A stretch of DNA of 64,000 nt from DAIDKA01 sp036267975 (GTDB taxonomy: Bacteria > Pseudomonadota > Gammaproteobacteria > Steroidobacterales > Steroidobacteraceae). The stretch is taken from contig DATAVA010000027.1 of the NCBI GenBank assembly GCA_036267975.1, forward strand, positions 77,843 through 141,842, given 5' to 3'. Shown piece by piece: positions 9,354 to 17,539 of the stretch. The position numbers were made by a program, and so were the translations under genes. Numbering within the stretch: position 1 is the stretch's first letter; the number at the start of each line of letters is the position of its first letter. The notes under the pieces are model-generated. The model had not been told where the DNA came from, made no database searches, and worked only from the letters and a program-made list of their open reading frames with translations.

Positions 9354-10267
9354 CGACGCAGCCGCGCGGCGAACTCGCCGCCTTCGGCCGGCAGTTGACC
9401 CAGTGGCAGACACGCATGGAGGAGGCGCTCGCGAGCCGGCTGCCGGGCGCTGGTGAGATTCCGGCACGGCTGCACGAAGCCATGCGCTACAGCGTTCTGG
9501 GCGGCGGCAAACGTATCCGACCGGCGCTGGTGTTCGCGACCGGCCGCACCCTCGGTCTTGATGAGGACCAGGTTGAGGCGGCGGCCTGCGCCATCGAACT
9601 GGTCCATGTGTACTCGCTCGTCCATGACGATCTGCCGGCCATGGACGATGATGATCTGCGCCGTGGTCGTCCCACCTGCCACAAGGCCTATGACGAGGCC
9701 ACCGCCGTGCTGGTCGGCGATGCTCTGCAGCCCCTGGCGTTCCAGCTGCTGGCGCGCGATCCGAAACTGCCGGCCGCGCCGGCGATCCGCCTGAAACTCA
9801 TCGATCTGCTCGCCGAAGCCAGTGGTACGTTCGGCATGGCCGGTGGCCAGGCCATCGACCTGGGTGTGCAGGGTCAGGCCATCGGTATCGACGCAGTGGA
9901 GCAGATGCATGCGCGCAAGACCGGTGCCTTGATCAAGGTCAGCGTGATGATGGCGGCCGCATGCGTGCCGACACTGAGTGCGCCGCTGTCCGAGAATCTC
10001 GAGCGCTTTGCGACGGCCATCGGCCTGGCCTTCCAGATCCAGGATGACCTGCTGGATGTGCTCGGCGATGCATCCACGCTGGGCAAGGCCACGGGCGCCG
10101 ACAGCGCCCGCGCCAAGCCGACCTTTCCGGCCGTGATCGGCGTCGCGGCCTCACAGCAGCGGATGCAGAAGCTGCACGGTGAGGCGCTGGCGGCACTGGC
10201 GCCCTTCGAAGGCGCTGCTGATCCGCTGCGTCTGCTCGCCGAGTGGTTGCTCAAGCGCCAGTCATGA
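9350..10267 (+). CDS. ispA: (2E,6E)-farnesyl diphosphate synthase
   Basis: Condenses IPP with DMAPP/GPP to farnesyl diphosphate, the squalene and quinone precursor. The protein has 305 residues and the prenyltransferase motifs GGGKRIRP (50-57), first aspartate-rich motif DDLPAMD (93-99) and second aspartate-rich motif QDDLLD. The TTG start at 9350 overlaps the hpnH stop by four bases, so translational coupling is likely. The stop overlaps the next ATG in the same way. Confidence 0.93.
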   Translation: MTTQPRGELAAFGRQLTQWQTRMEEALASRLPGAGEIPARLHEAMRYSVLGGGKRIRPALVFATGRTLGLDEDQVEAAACAIELVHVYSLVHDDLPAMDDDDLRRGRPTCHKAYDEATAVLVGDALQPLAFQLLARDPKLPAAPAIRLKLIDLLAEASGTFGMAGGQAIDLGVQGQAIGIDAVEQMHARKTGALIKVSVMMAAACVPTLSAPLSENLERFATAIGLAFQIQDDLLDVLGDASTLGKATGADSARAKPTFPAVIGVAASQQRMQKLHGEALAALAPFEGAADPLRLLAEWLLKRQS

Positions 10268-11271
10268 AATTCGGCGTCATGGACCACGTCGATGACAGCG
10301 GCCTGACGCCTCAGGCACATTTTGAGGCGCGGCTGCGCTTCACCGAAACGCTCGATCAGCTCGGTTTTTATTCCTACCACGTCGCCGAACACCACGGCAC
10401 GCCGCTGGGCTTCGCGCCTTCGCCCAATGTGTATCTCTCCGCGGTAGCGCAGCGAACGCGCACGCTGCGCTTCGGACCGATGGTGTATGTGGCGGCGCTG
10501 TATCACCCGATGCGCCTGGCAGAGGAAATCTGCATGCTCGACCAGTTGAGTGGCGGACGGCTGCAGCTCGGCATGGGTCGCGGTGCGGTGGCGCTGGAGC
10601 AGGAGTTGTACGGCATCGATCCGGCAACCACCAACGCACGTTATGAGGAAGCGCGGGATATCGTCATTGCAGCGCTCACCTCAGCGTCAGTCAATTTTGA
10701 CGGCCAGTACTTCCAGATACACGACTTCCCGATGGTGCTGCGCTGCCTGCAGCAGCCGCGGCCGCCGATCTGGTACGGGCTGGGGAATCCGGACGCCGCG
10801 GTCTGGGCGGCTTCGGTTGCCGCCAATGTGATTTCGCTGCGGCCCGCGGCCATGGCGCGCGGCGCCCTGCAGCGCTATCGCCATGAGTGGGCCGCCTTGG
10901 GTCATGCCGAACCGGAGCTGCCCTTCATAGGCGTGTGTCGCCACGTGGTGCTCGGCGAGACCGAAAGCGAGGCGCGCAATACCGCGCGCGCAGCCTATCC
11001 GCGCTGGCGCGCGTCGCTGGCGGCGCTGTGGGATCGGCGCGGGACCGCATTCCCGATCGCCATCCCGATGCAATGGGATGAGATGGAAGCCAACGGCATG
11101 GCGATTGCGGGCACTGCCCGCCAGGTCACCGAGTTCGTGCGCGCGCAGAATGAGGCCGTGGGCGGCAATTTTTTTCTGTGTCAGATGATGTTCGGCGACA
11201 TGCCGCTGGAATTTGCGCAGCACTCGGCGCGCCTGTTCGCCTTCGAAGTCGCCCCGCAGCTCAAGGCCTGA
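10264..11271 (+). CDS. LLM class flavin-dependent monooxygenase
   Basis: A 335-residue bacterial luciferase-like TIM-barrel protein. It begins MKFGVMDHVDD, then YSYHVAEHHG and the family-typical LSGGRLQLGMGRG segment; the family uses reduced FMN or F420. The substrate cannot be told from sequence. The ATG overlaps the ispA stop, making it the last gene of the idi-hpnH-ispA run, so a role in isoprenoid or hopanoid modification is possible but unproven. Confidence 0.82.
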   Translation: MKFGVMDHVDDSGLTPQAHFEARLRFTETLDQLGFYSYHVAEHHGTPLGFAPSPNVYLSAVAQRTRTLRFGPMVYVAALYHPMRLAEEICMLDQLSGGRLQLGMGRGAVALEQELYGIDPATTNARYEEARDIVIAALTSASVNFDGQYFQIHDFPMVLRCLQQPRPPIWYGLGNPDAAVWAASVAANVISLRPAAMARGALQRYRHEWAALGHAEPELPFIGVCRHVVLGETESEARNTARAAYPRWRASLAALWDRRGTAFPIAIPMQWDEMEANGMAIAGTARQVTEFVRAQNEAVGGNFFLCQMMFGDMPLEFAQHSARLFAFEVAPQLKA

Positions 11272-11284
11272 GGCTGCCGGTACC

Positions 11285-11304
11285 GTTGCGCTCAACCGCG
11301 CAAC
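11285..11304. terminator. Hairpin across convergent junction
   Basis: Perfect inverted repeat GTTGCGC-tcaacc-GCGCAAC covering the stop codon of the minus-strand GGDEF/EAL gene and lying just past the monooxygenase stop. The seven-base-pair stem has no T-run on either side. It may stall both convergent transcripts, but this is a weak call. Confidence 0.3.
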
Positions 11305-13331
11305 ACGATCTCTTCAGGCGCGTGCACCAGGTAGCCCTGCACGTACTGCACGCCCAGCTGCCACAGCACGGCCATGGTGTTCGCGTCCTCGACACGCTCC
11401 GCGATGGTCTCGATATTGCGCGCCTTGGCCTGTTCGACCAGCAACCGCACGCGCTGCTGCAGCTCCTGGTTGCTGGTGAGTCCCTGCACCAGGGCGCCGT
11501 CGATCTTGACGTAATCGATGCTCGTGGACTCCATCAGACCCTGCGGATCGCGGCCTGAGCCGAAACGCTCGACCGCGAAACGGAACCCGCGCGTGCGCAG
11601 TTCCGCGGTGAGCTTCTGTACCCGCTCGAGATGCGTGGCGACGATCTCCTCGTGCGCCTGGAAACACAGCTGGTGCGGATCCGCGCGCGTGGCGCGAACC
11701 TGGTTGTCGACCCATCCGAGGAAGGACCCGTCCTTCAGCGTGTCCTGCGAGAGACGCACGAACAGGCAGCCGGGCTTGCGCTGTGCGGCGAAGGACAGTG
11801 ATGCCCCGACCACCCAGCGATCGATGTTCTTCAACAGGTCATTGCGCTCGGCGGCCGCCATGAACTCACCGGGCAATACTTCCTTGCCGTTCGTATCCAG
11901 CATGCGCAGCAGCACATCGAACATGCTGTGGTCACCGCCCTGCAGGCTCGCGATCGGCTGTTGCACCAGCCGGAAGCGATTCTCCATCAAGGCAGCCCTG
12001 ATGTGCTTGACCCACACCTGGTCATACGCTTTGACGCGACTGTCGTTGTCCGCCTTGTCGGACTGCGCCACCTGGTTGCCACCGCGTGCCGCGGCCTTGG
12101 CGCACGCTTCGAGTGCATCGGCAATGGCGGGATCGGCGTCGGCCTGCGCCGAACTGAGGCCCAGCGAGCAGGTGATGGAGAGGGTTTTTTCCCCCACCGC
12201 GATCACCTGGCGCGCCACGCGCTCCAGCAGTTGCGCGCCCCATGCTTCGACATCGTGATCGTTGCCGCGCTCCAGCAGCACCATCACGCTCGTGCCGCCG
12301 AGGCGGCCGATGATTTCGTTGGGATGCAGCCCCTCGCGCACCAGCGCGGTGAAGGCCGACAGCACATCTTCGCTGGCAAAGGGTCCCACATCACGCTCGA
12401 CCGTTGCGAACTTGTCCGGTTTGATCACGGCGAAATAGCGCACGCCGCCGCTCAGCGGCGTGGCGAGGCGTTCCTTGACGGCCGTCAGCAGCGGCATGCG
12501 ATACAGCAGGCCGGTCGTGGGGTCGCGGCGCACCGCATCGGCGAGATCCTCCACGAGCTTGTGCGATTCGTCCTTGCGGGAGGCGATGATCAACTGGACG
12601 CACGGATCGCCATCGTGCTCGCCCAGTGCCAGCACCAGGTCGAACTGGCGATGCGAGCCATCGCCGAAGCGGATTGCGGCGCTGATGGGGTGATTGCTCC
12701 AGCGCCCCTGCAGGCACGCCGCCAGCGCGCCCTTCAACGCCGCGTGGGTGGTCTGCTCGAACATATCCATGACGGGCTGGCCGGCGATGCCGGTGAGCTC
12801 GTAGCCGAACAGCTCCAGCCACGAGGCATTGGCGTCAACCAGGATGCCTTCCTGCACCTGGGCGATGGCATCGTTCGAATGCTGCAGCACCGAGGCCAGC
12901 TGCCGGCGCGCGTCCCGTGCCGTGCGCAGCGTGCTCTCCAGGGCGCGCTCCATGCGGTGCACGCGCAGCTCGCGCGTCATCACCGCCTGCAGGCGCTCCG
13001 GACTGCCCGAGGACACCGCATCGCGGGCGCCCTTGGCCATGGCATCGCAGATGCGCGCCTCGCTCACCGTATCGTCGATGACCAGCAGCGGCACGGAGGC
13101 GGCGAGCTGATCGCGCACGGCCACCGCGGCCACCAGGTCATCATTGGTCGGCTCGAAGTGCAGAATCAGTTCAGGGTTCAGCTGCGTGATGGCATCACCC
13201 AGATCGCGCAGCGACGGAATCCAGGTGCAGTGTGCGGCATGCCCGGCACGCCGCAGCACGCCATTGATCACCTCGACCGGATCACGCGTGGCGGACAGTA
13301 CGATCAATGGAACTGCATTCTGCTCGGACAA
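11292..13331 (-). CDS. FimX-like PAS/GGDEF/EAL protein, degenerate domains
   Basis: About 679 residues: an N-terminal receiver-like segment (VPLIVLSATRDPVEV), a PAS domain, a GGDEF domain whose signature reads GGTSV, and an EAL domain whose signature reads DVLL and whose later metal-binding loop reads ERFGSG instead of DDFG. Both catalytic sites look inactive, the pattern seen in FimX, a c-di-GMP receptor for type IV pilus function. FimV, another twitching-motility protein, is encoded in the same window. The TTG at 13331 is preferred because AGGAAG lies seven bases upstream; a GTG at 13358 is the alternative. Divergence from FimX itself cannot be judged here. Confidence 0.75.
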   Translation of the reverse strand: MSEQNAVPLIVLSATRDPVEVINGVLRRAGHAAHCTWIPSLRDLGDAITQLNPELILHFEPTNDDLVAAVAVRDQLAASVPLLVIDDTVSEARICDAMAKGARDAVSSGSPERLQAVMTRELRVHRMERALESTLRTARDARRQLASVLQHSNDAIAQVQEGILVDANASWLELFGYELTGIAGQPVMDMFEQTTHAALKGALAACLQGRWSNHPISAAIRFGDGSHRQFDLVLALGEHDGDPCVQLIIASRKDESHKLVEDLADAVRRDPTTGLLYRMPLLTAVKERLATPLSGGVRYFAVIKPDKFATVERDVGPFASEDVLSAFTALVREGLHPNEIIGRLGGTSVMVLLERGNDHDVEAWGAQLLERVARQVIAVGEKTLSITCSLGLSSAQADADPAIADALEACAKAAARGGNQVAQSDKADNDSRVKAYDQVWVKHIRAALMENRFRLVQQPIASLQGGDHSMFDVLLRMLDTNGKEVLPGEFMAAAERNDLLKNIDRWVVGASLSFAAQRKPGCLFVRLSQDTLKDGSFLGWVDNQVRATRADPHQLCFQAHEEIVATHLERVQKLTAELRTRGFRFAVERFGSGRDPQGLMESTSIDYVKIDGALVQGLTSNQELQQRVRLLVEQAKARNIETIAERVEDANTMAVLWQLGVQYVQGYLVHAPEEIVLRG

Positions 13332-13387
13332 TGTTTGGCTTCCTGCTCTGGGTGCCACTGTAGCACCGGACCTGCGGGCAGCTTCGA

Positions 13388-14452
13388 TTACGGCCGTGCG
13401 CGTGCGACGGGTCTCACATTTTCCGCAGGTGAAAACAGCGCGCCCAGGGGCATCTTCGCAGGGCCGCCCGGCACCTCGCGGACCAAGCGTGGCACCAGAT
13501 AGCCGGAGAGGGTCGAGGCGAGTTCACCGATCAGGCGCTGCGCGGTCGCTTCGGGCACCTCGAAGTGAGCCACGCCGCGCACCCGATCGAGCAGATGCAG
13601 GTAGTAGGGCACCACGCCAGCCGCGAACAGGCGCTGCGACAGGACCGACAAGGCGGCGAGTGAGTCGTTGATCCCGCGCAGCAGCACGGTCTGGTTCAGC
13701 AGCGTGACGCCCGCGGCCCGCAGCCGGGCACAGGCCGCACGCAGGCTGTCATCGATTTCATTGCCATGGTTGGTATGCAGGACCACGGCGACCGGCCACG
13801 GCAGGTGCCGCAGCCACTCGATCAGGCCGGCATCAACCCGCGCTGGCAGCACCACCGGCAGCCGCGTGTGCAGTCGCAGGCGGCGGATATGGGGGATCCG
13901 TGCCAGCCGATCGGTGATGGCCCGCAGCCGCGCATTGCTGAGGCTCAAGGGATCGCCCCCGCTGAGAATCACCTCTTCGATGCCCGGATCCAGCGCGATG
14001 GCATCCAGTGCCTGGCTCAACGCGCCAATACCGAGCTGCTCCGCATAGGGGAATTCGCGCCGAAAGCAGAAACGGCAGTTCACGGCGCAGGCACCGCTGG
14101 CAATGAGCAAGGCGCGGCCCTGGTACTTCTGCAGCAGTCCCGGCGCCTTGACGGCCGCGCGCTCGGCCAGCGGGTCGGCCCCGAAACCGGGCTGCTCGAC
14201 CAGTTCGGCCGCCACCGGCATGACCTGCAGCAGCAGCGGGTCGGTCGGGTCACCGCGGCGCATTCGGCTCACGAAGCCCAAGGGTACCCGCAGCGCAAAC
14301 AGCGCGCTGGCCCGCCCGGCCGCGGGGAACAGGCCCGGATCCAGGTCCAGGGCCCGCGCCAGGGCCTCAGGATCGGTTATGGCACCCGCCAGCTCGTGCT
14401 GCCAGGTGGACGGGGGGGCCGGCTGGCGGCCCAGAGTGGTTGCCGGTATCAT
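13388..14452 (-). CDS. epmB: EF-P--(R)-beta-lysine ligase partner: lysine 2,3-aminomutase EpmB
   Basis: A radical SAM/PLP enzyme that turns (S)-lysine into (R)-beta-lysine for attachment to EF-P. The protein has 354 residues, somewhat longer than or equal to bacterial EpmB proteins and shorter than clostridial lysine aminomutases. The cluster motif CAVNCRFC (C122, C126, C129) precedes FRREFPYAE; ILSGGDPLSLSN and the HTRLPVVLPAR stretch are typical of the family. Transcribed divergently from efp, with 37 bases between starts. Its substrate EF-P and partner EpmA are the next two genes. Confidence 0.93.
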   Translation of the reverse strand: MIPATTLGRQPAPPSTWQHELAGAITDPEALARALDLDPGLFPAAGRASALFALRVPLGFVSRMRRGDPTDPLLLQVMPVAAELVEQPGFGADPLAERAAVKAPGLLQKYQGRALLIASGACAVNCRFCFRREFPYAEQLGIGALSQALDAIALDPGIEEVILSGGDPLSLSNARLRAITDRLARIPHIRRLRLHTRLPVVLPARVDAGLIEWLRHLPWPVAVVLHTNHGNEIDDSLRAACARLRAAGVTLLNQTVLLRGINDSLAALSVLSQRLFAAGVVPYYLHLLDRVRGVAHFEVPEATAQRLIGELASTLSGYLVPRLVREVPGGPAKMPLGALFSPAENVRPVARARP

Positions 14453-14489
14453 TCGCGACCCATTTTGGGGCCGGCACTGCGAGAAAGAA

Positions 14490-15059
14490 ATGGCCAGCTA
14501 CAACACCAGCGAATTTAAGTCCGGCATGAAGATCCTGCTGGACGGCGAACCGTTTTCGATCGTCGAGAATGAGATGGTCAAGCCCGGCAAGGGCCAGGCC
14601 TTCAATCGCGTCAAGGTGCGCAATCTGAAGAGCGGGCGCACGATCGAGCGCACCTTCAAGTCCGGTGATTCCGTGGATGCGGCCGACGTGGTCGACATGG
14701 ACATGCAGTACCTGTATCAGGACGGCGAGTTCTGGATTTTCATGGTGCCGGAGAATTTCGAGCAGTACACGGCCGGCAAGGCCGCGGTCGGCGACAATGC
14801 GATCTGGCTCAAGGATGGCACGCTGTGCATCGTGACCCTGTGGAACAACGAGCCGCTGCAGGTGACTCCGCCGTCGCATATCGAACTGAAGATTGTCGAG
14901 ACCGATCCGGGCCTGCGCGGGGATACCGCCACCGGTGGCCAGAAACCGGCGAAGCTCGAGACCGGCGCGGTGGTGCGGGTGCCGCTGTTCATCAATGAGG
15001 GCGAAGTCATCCGTGTCGATACGCGCACCGGCGAGTACATCTCGCGCGCCAAGCAGTAG
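14490..15059 (+). CDS. efp: Elongation factor P
   Basis: Relieves ribosome stalling at polyproline stretches. It has 189 residues, the normal length, with KOW-like N-domain and two OB-fold domains. The loop PGKGQAF places Lys34 at the tip, the residue that EpmA/EpmB beta-lysylate, consistent with both enzymes being adjacent. ATG at 14490 after a GAGAAAG purine tract. Convergent with epmA, with only four bases between stop codons. Confidence 0.96.
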   Translation: MASYNTSEFKSGMKILLDGEPFSIVENEMVKPGKGQAFNRVKVRNLKSGRTIERTFKSGDSVDAADVVDMDMQYLYQDGEFWIFMVPENFEQYTAGKAAVGDNAIWLKDGTLCIVTLWNNEPLQVTPPSHIELKIVETDPGLRGDTATGGQKPAKLETGAVVRVPLFINEGEVIRVDTRTGEYISRAKQ

Positions 15060-15063
15060 CCGG

Positions 15064-16056
15064 CTATGCCGTCGCCGTAGGAAACGGCAGCACTTCCTCG
15101 ATGCGGGCGGCGCCGGCCGCCAGCATCAACACCCGATCGAATCCCACCGCAACCCCCGCGCAGTCGGGCAGACCCGCGGCCAGCGCCGCGAGCAGGCGCT
15201 CGTCCATCGGGTGCACCGGCAGGCCGCGCTGGTGCCGCTCGCGCAGGTCCTCGGCAAAGCGCGCGCGCTGTTCGGCCGCCGCCGCCAGTTCGTGAAAGCC
15301 ATTGGCGAGCTCGAGACCTGCCAGGTAAAGCTCGAAGCGCTGGGCCGTGCGCGGATCAGCCGGATCCAGGCGTGCCAGCGCGGCCTGTGCGGCCGGATAG
15401 CCGTGTATGAAGGTGAGGCAGTCATGCCCCAGGGCCGGTCCGATAATGGCGCCCATGATCAGGTCCAAGAGCTCATCGCGCGCAGCCGGGCTCTGGTACC
15501 CCAGGTGGGCGATCACCTGCAGCAGCTGCGGGACACTGGCCTCCAGCGGATCCAGTCCGGTATGCCGCTGAAAGACCTCGCGGTATGACAGTCGCTGGGC
15601 GGTGACTCGCAGCGCCGGGTGCGCGGGACACAGTTCGCGCACCAGGGCTTCGACCTCATCCATGAGCGCGCTGAGGGCAAAGCCGCCCCGATACCACTCC
15701 ACGAGTGTGAATTCGGTATTGTGCAGCCGGCTTTGCTCGAAGCCACGGACCACGTGGCAGATCTGGTAGATATCGCCCATCCCTGCGGCGAGCAGGCGCT
15801 TCATGGCGTACTCCGGGGAGGTGTGCAGGAACAGTGTCGGCGCCGCCACCCCCGGCACGCGCAGCCCCCCGCTGGTATCCACCGATACTGAATGAATGTG
15901 CGTGTCCGTGACGGCGGCATTCACCAGCACCGGGGTATCCACTTCCATGACCCGGCGCGCCGCAAAGAAAGCCCGGGTGCGCGCCAGCAGGCTGGCACGC
16001 AGCGCCAGCCGTTCGCGCGAGGCGGTGGGGCGCCAGTCATCGTGTGGCGCGCTCAT
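15064..16056 (-). CDS. epmA: EF-P--(R)-beta-lysine ligase EpmA
   Basis: A class II lysyl-tRNA-synthetase paralogue (GenX/PoxA/YjeA) that ligates beta-lysine to Lys34 of EF-P. The protein has 330 residues and no anticodon-binding domain, which separates it from LysS. Motif 2-like FEQSRLHNTEFTLVEWYRG and motif 3-like GVAVGFDRVLMLAAG are clear. The ATG at 16056 overlaps the upstream psd stop (ATGA), so psd and epmA are co-transcribed. Confidence 0.93.
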   Translation of the reverse strand: MSAPHDDWRPTASRERLALRASLLARTRAFFAARRVMEVDTPVLVNAAVTDTHIHSVSVDTSGGLRVPGVAAPTLFLHTSPEYAMKRLLAAGMGDIYQICHVVRGFEQSRLHNTEFTLVEWYRGGFALSALMDEVEALVRELCPAHPALRVTAQRLSYREVFQRHTGLDPLEASVPQLLQVIAHLGYQSPAARDELLDLIMGAIIGPALGHDCLTFIHGYPAAQAALARLDPADPRTAQRFELYLAGLELANGFHELAAAAEQRARFAEDLRERHQRGLPVHPMDERLLAALAAGLPDCAGVAVGFDRVLMLAAGAARIEEVLPFPTATA

Positions 16057-16928
16057 CTTGCCTGCTGCAGCTGGCCCAGCGGCTGGCCGACGCGGACCGA
16101 CATCCCGGCCGCCAGACCCGCCCGCCATTGCACCCGGTCTTTCGGGAACAGCGCGATCACGGTAGACCCCATGTTGAACCAGCCCATCTGCGCGCCGCGC
16201 GCCAGCGGGGCGCGCGGTGCCGCGAGGGGCGGCAGTTCGTGGGTGGACCGGCGTGTCGGTGGCGTGATCTCGCCGTGCCATACGGTGCTGATGCTGCCGA
16301 CGAACAACGCCCCGACCAGTACCATGGCGAACGATGGGCTGTTGTCCCAGATGCACACCACCCGCTCGTTGCGCGCGAACAGCCGGTCCACGCCCGCCGC
16401 AGTCACGCCATTCACGCTGAAGAGGTGTCCGGGCACATGGCGTGTGGTGCGCAGTTGGCCGTCGAGGGGCATGTGGATACGGTGATAGTTGTAGGGGGCC
16501 AGGTACAGCGTCGCGAAGGCACCGCCCGCGAACTCACCCGTTTCGGCTGCGCTGCCGGCGAGCAGCGCGGCCAGGGAGTAATGGCGCCCCTTGGCCTGCA
16601 AGATGGATTGTCCATCCAGGTAGCCGATCTGGCTGATGGTGCCATCCACCGGTGAGGCGATGCTGTGCGGATCCTGCGGCATCGGGCGCACGCCCGCGGC
16701 CAGCTCGCGGGTGAAAAAGGCGTTGAAACTTTCATAGGCGAACGGATCGGGCTGCCGTGCTTCGCCCATGACCGGCCTGAAGCCGCGCACGAAACCGCCG
16801 ATCAGGGCGTTCTTGATGCCCTTGAGGCGAATACGCGCGACCGCATGGATGACTCGTGACAGGGTGTGTTGCGGCAGCAGGCGCTGCAGCAGGATGAAGC
16901 CGCGCGCCGCGGGACTACCCGGGATCAT
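16053..16928 (-). CDS. psd: Phosphatidylserine decarboxylase proenzyme
   Basis: Makes phosphatidylethanolamine from phosphatidylserine at the inner membrane. The protein has 291 residues. The self-cleavage site reads MGST at residues 253-256 (Ser255 becomes the pyruvoyl group), a conservative change from the usual LGST. FFTRELAAGVRPM, SPVDGTI and YNYHRIHMPLDG are characteristic. Three bases downstream of the SCO gene and overlapping epmA; psd-epmA linkage is common in gammaproteobacteria. Confidence 0.94.
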   Translation of the reverse strand: MIPGSPAARGFILLQRLLPQHTLSRVIHAVARIRLKGIKNALIGGFVRGFRPVMGEARQPDPFAYESFNAFFTRELAAGVRPMPQDPHSIASPVDGTISQIGYLDGQSILQAKGRHYSLAALLAGSAAETGEFAGGAFATLYLAPYNYHRIHMPLDGQLRTTRHVPGHLFSVNGVTAAGVDRLFARNERVVCIWDNSPSFAMVLVGALFVGSISTVWHGEITPPTRRSTHELPPLAAPRAPLARGAQMGWFNMGSTVIALFPKDRVQWRAGLAAGMSVRVGQPLGQLQQAR

Positions 16929-16930
16929 GG

Positions 16931-17539
16931 CTACAGGTCACCGGCGGCCCGGCGCAGATCTGCCGTCAGCGAATTCGCATCATACGGAGGCGTGAAGACG
17001 GCGACGTTGCGGCCCCGCGCGTCCATCAGAAAGATCGTGGAGGAATGGTCCAGAGAGTAGTCGCCGCCGGGCAGATCCACGCGCAGGAAGGCCACCCCGA
17101 AGCGGTGCGCAACGGTCTGCAGCATCGCCGGGGTGCCAGTCAGGCCGAAGAAGTCCGGATCAAAGGCGTGAACGTACTGCGCCAGCTGCGTTGGCGTGTC
17201 GCGTGCCGGATCCACCGTGATGAACACCACCCGCAGCCCCGGCACCACGCCGGTCTTCACCACCTGTGCCAGTTGCAGCAGGGTCACGGGGCACACATCC
17301 GGGCAGTGGGTGTAGCCGAAGTACACCAGCGTCGGCGCGCCGCGCAGGCGCGCGGCGGTAAATTGCGCGTTGTTCTGGTCTATCAGCGAGAATTCGCCAA
17401 CGTCGCGGGGCTGCGGCAGCCAGGTACCGCTGGTCAGCTTCGGCGCCGAGTGGTCAAGTCGGTGCGCCAGCCAAAAGCCCGTCACGGCGGCAATGCCGAC
17501 CACCAGGATCATCAGGACAGGGGTCAATCGCAGATTCAT
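16931..17539 (-). CDS. SCO1/SenC-type copper chaperone
   Basis: A 202-residue thioredoxin-fold protein anchored by an N-terminal helix (about 6-24). The copper-binding CxxxC is THCPDVCP (C79, C83), and a downstream His sits in YSLDHSST. SCO proteins deliver copper to cytochrome c oxidase CuA sites or handle redox stress. The ATG at 17539 overlaps the divergent prmB ATG by two bases. Directly upstream of psd. Confidence 0.88.
   Translation of the reverse strand: MNLRLTPVLMILVVGIAAVTGFWLAHRLDHSAPKLTSGTWLPQPRDVGEFSLIDQNNAQFTAARLRGAPTLVYFGYTHCPDVCPVTLLQLAQVVKTGVVPGLRVVFITVDPARDTPTQLAQYVHAFDPDFFGLTGTPAMLQTVAHRFGVAFLRVDLPGGDYSLDHSSTIFLMDARGRNVAVFTPPYDANSLTADLRRAAGDL

Noticed and set aside
11928..13502. 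A 524-codon plus-strand frame opposite the GGDEF/EAL gene
   Set aside because: Same shadow pattern; the minus-strand PAS/GGDEF/EAL reading is supported by domains.
15057..15066. Palindrome TAGCCGGCTA between efp and epmA
   Set aside because: It is produced by two back-to-back TAG stop codons four bases apart. Without a longer stem it is not evidence for a terminator.
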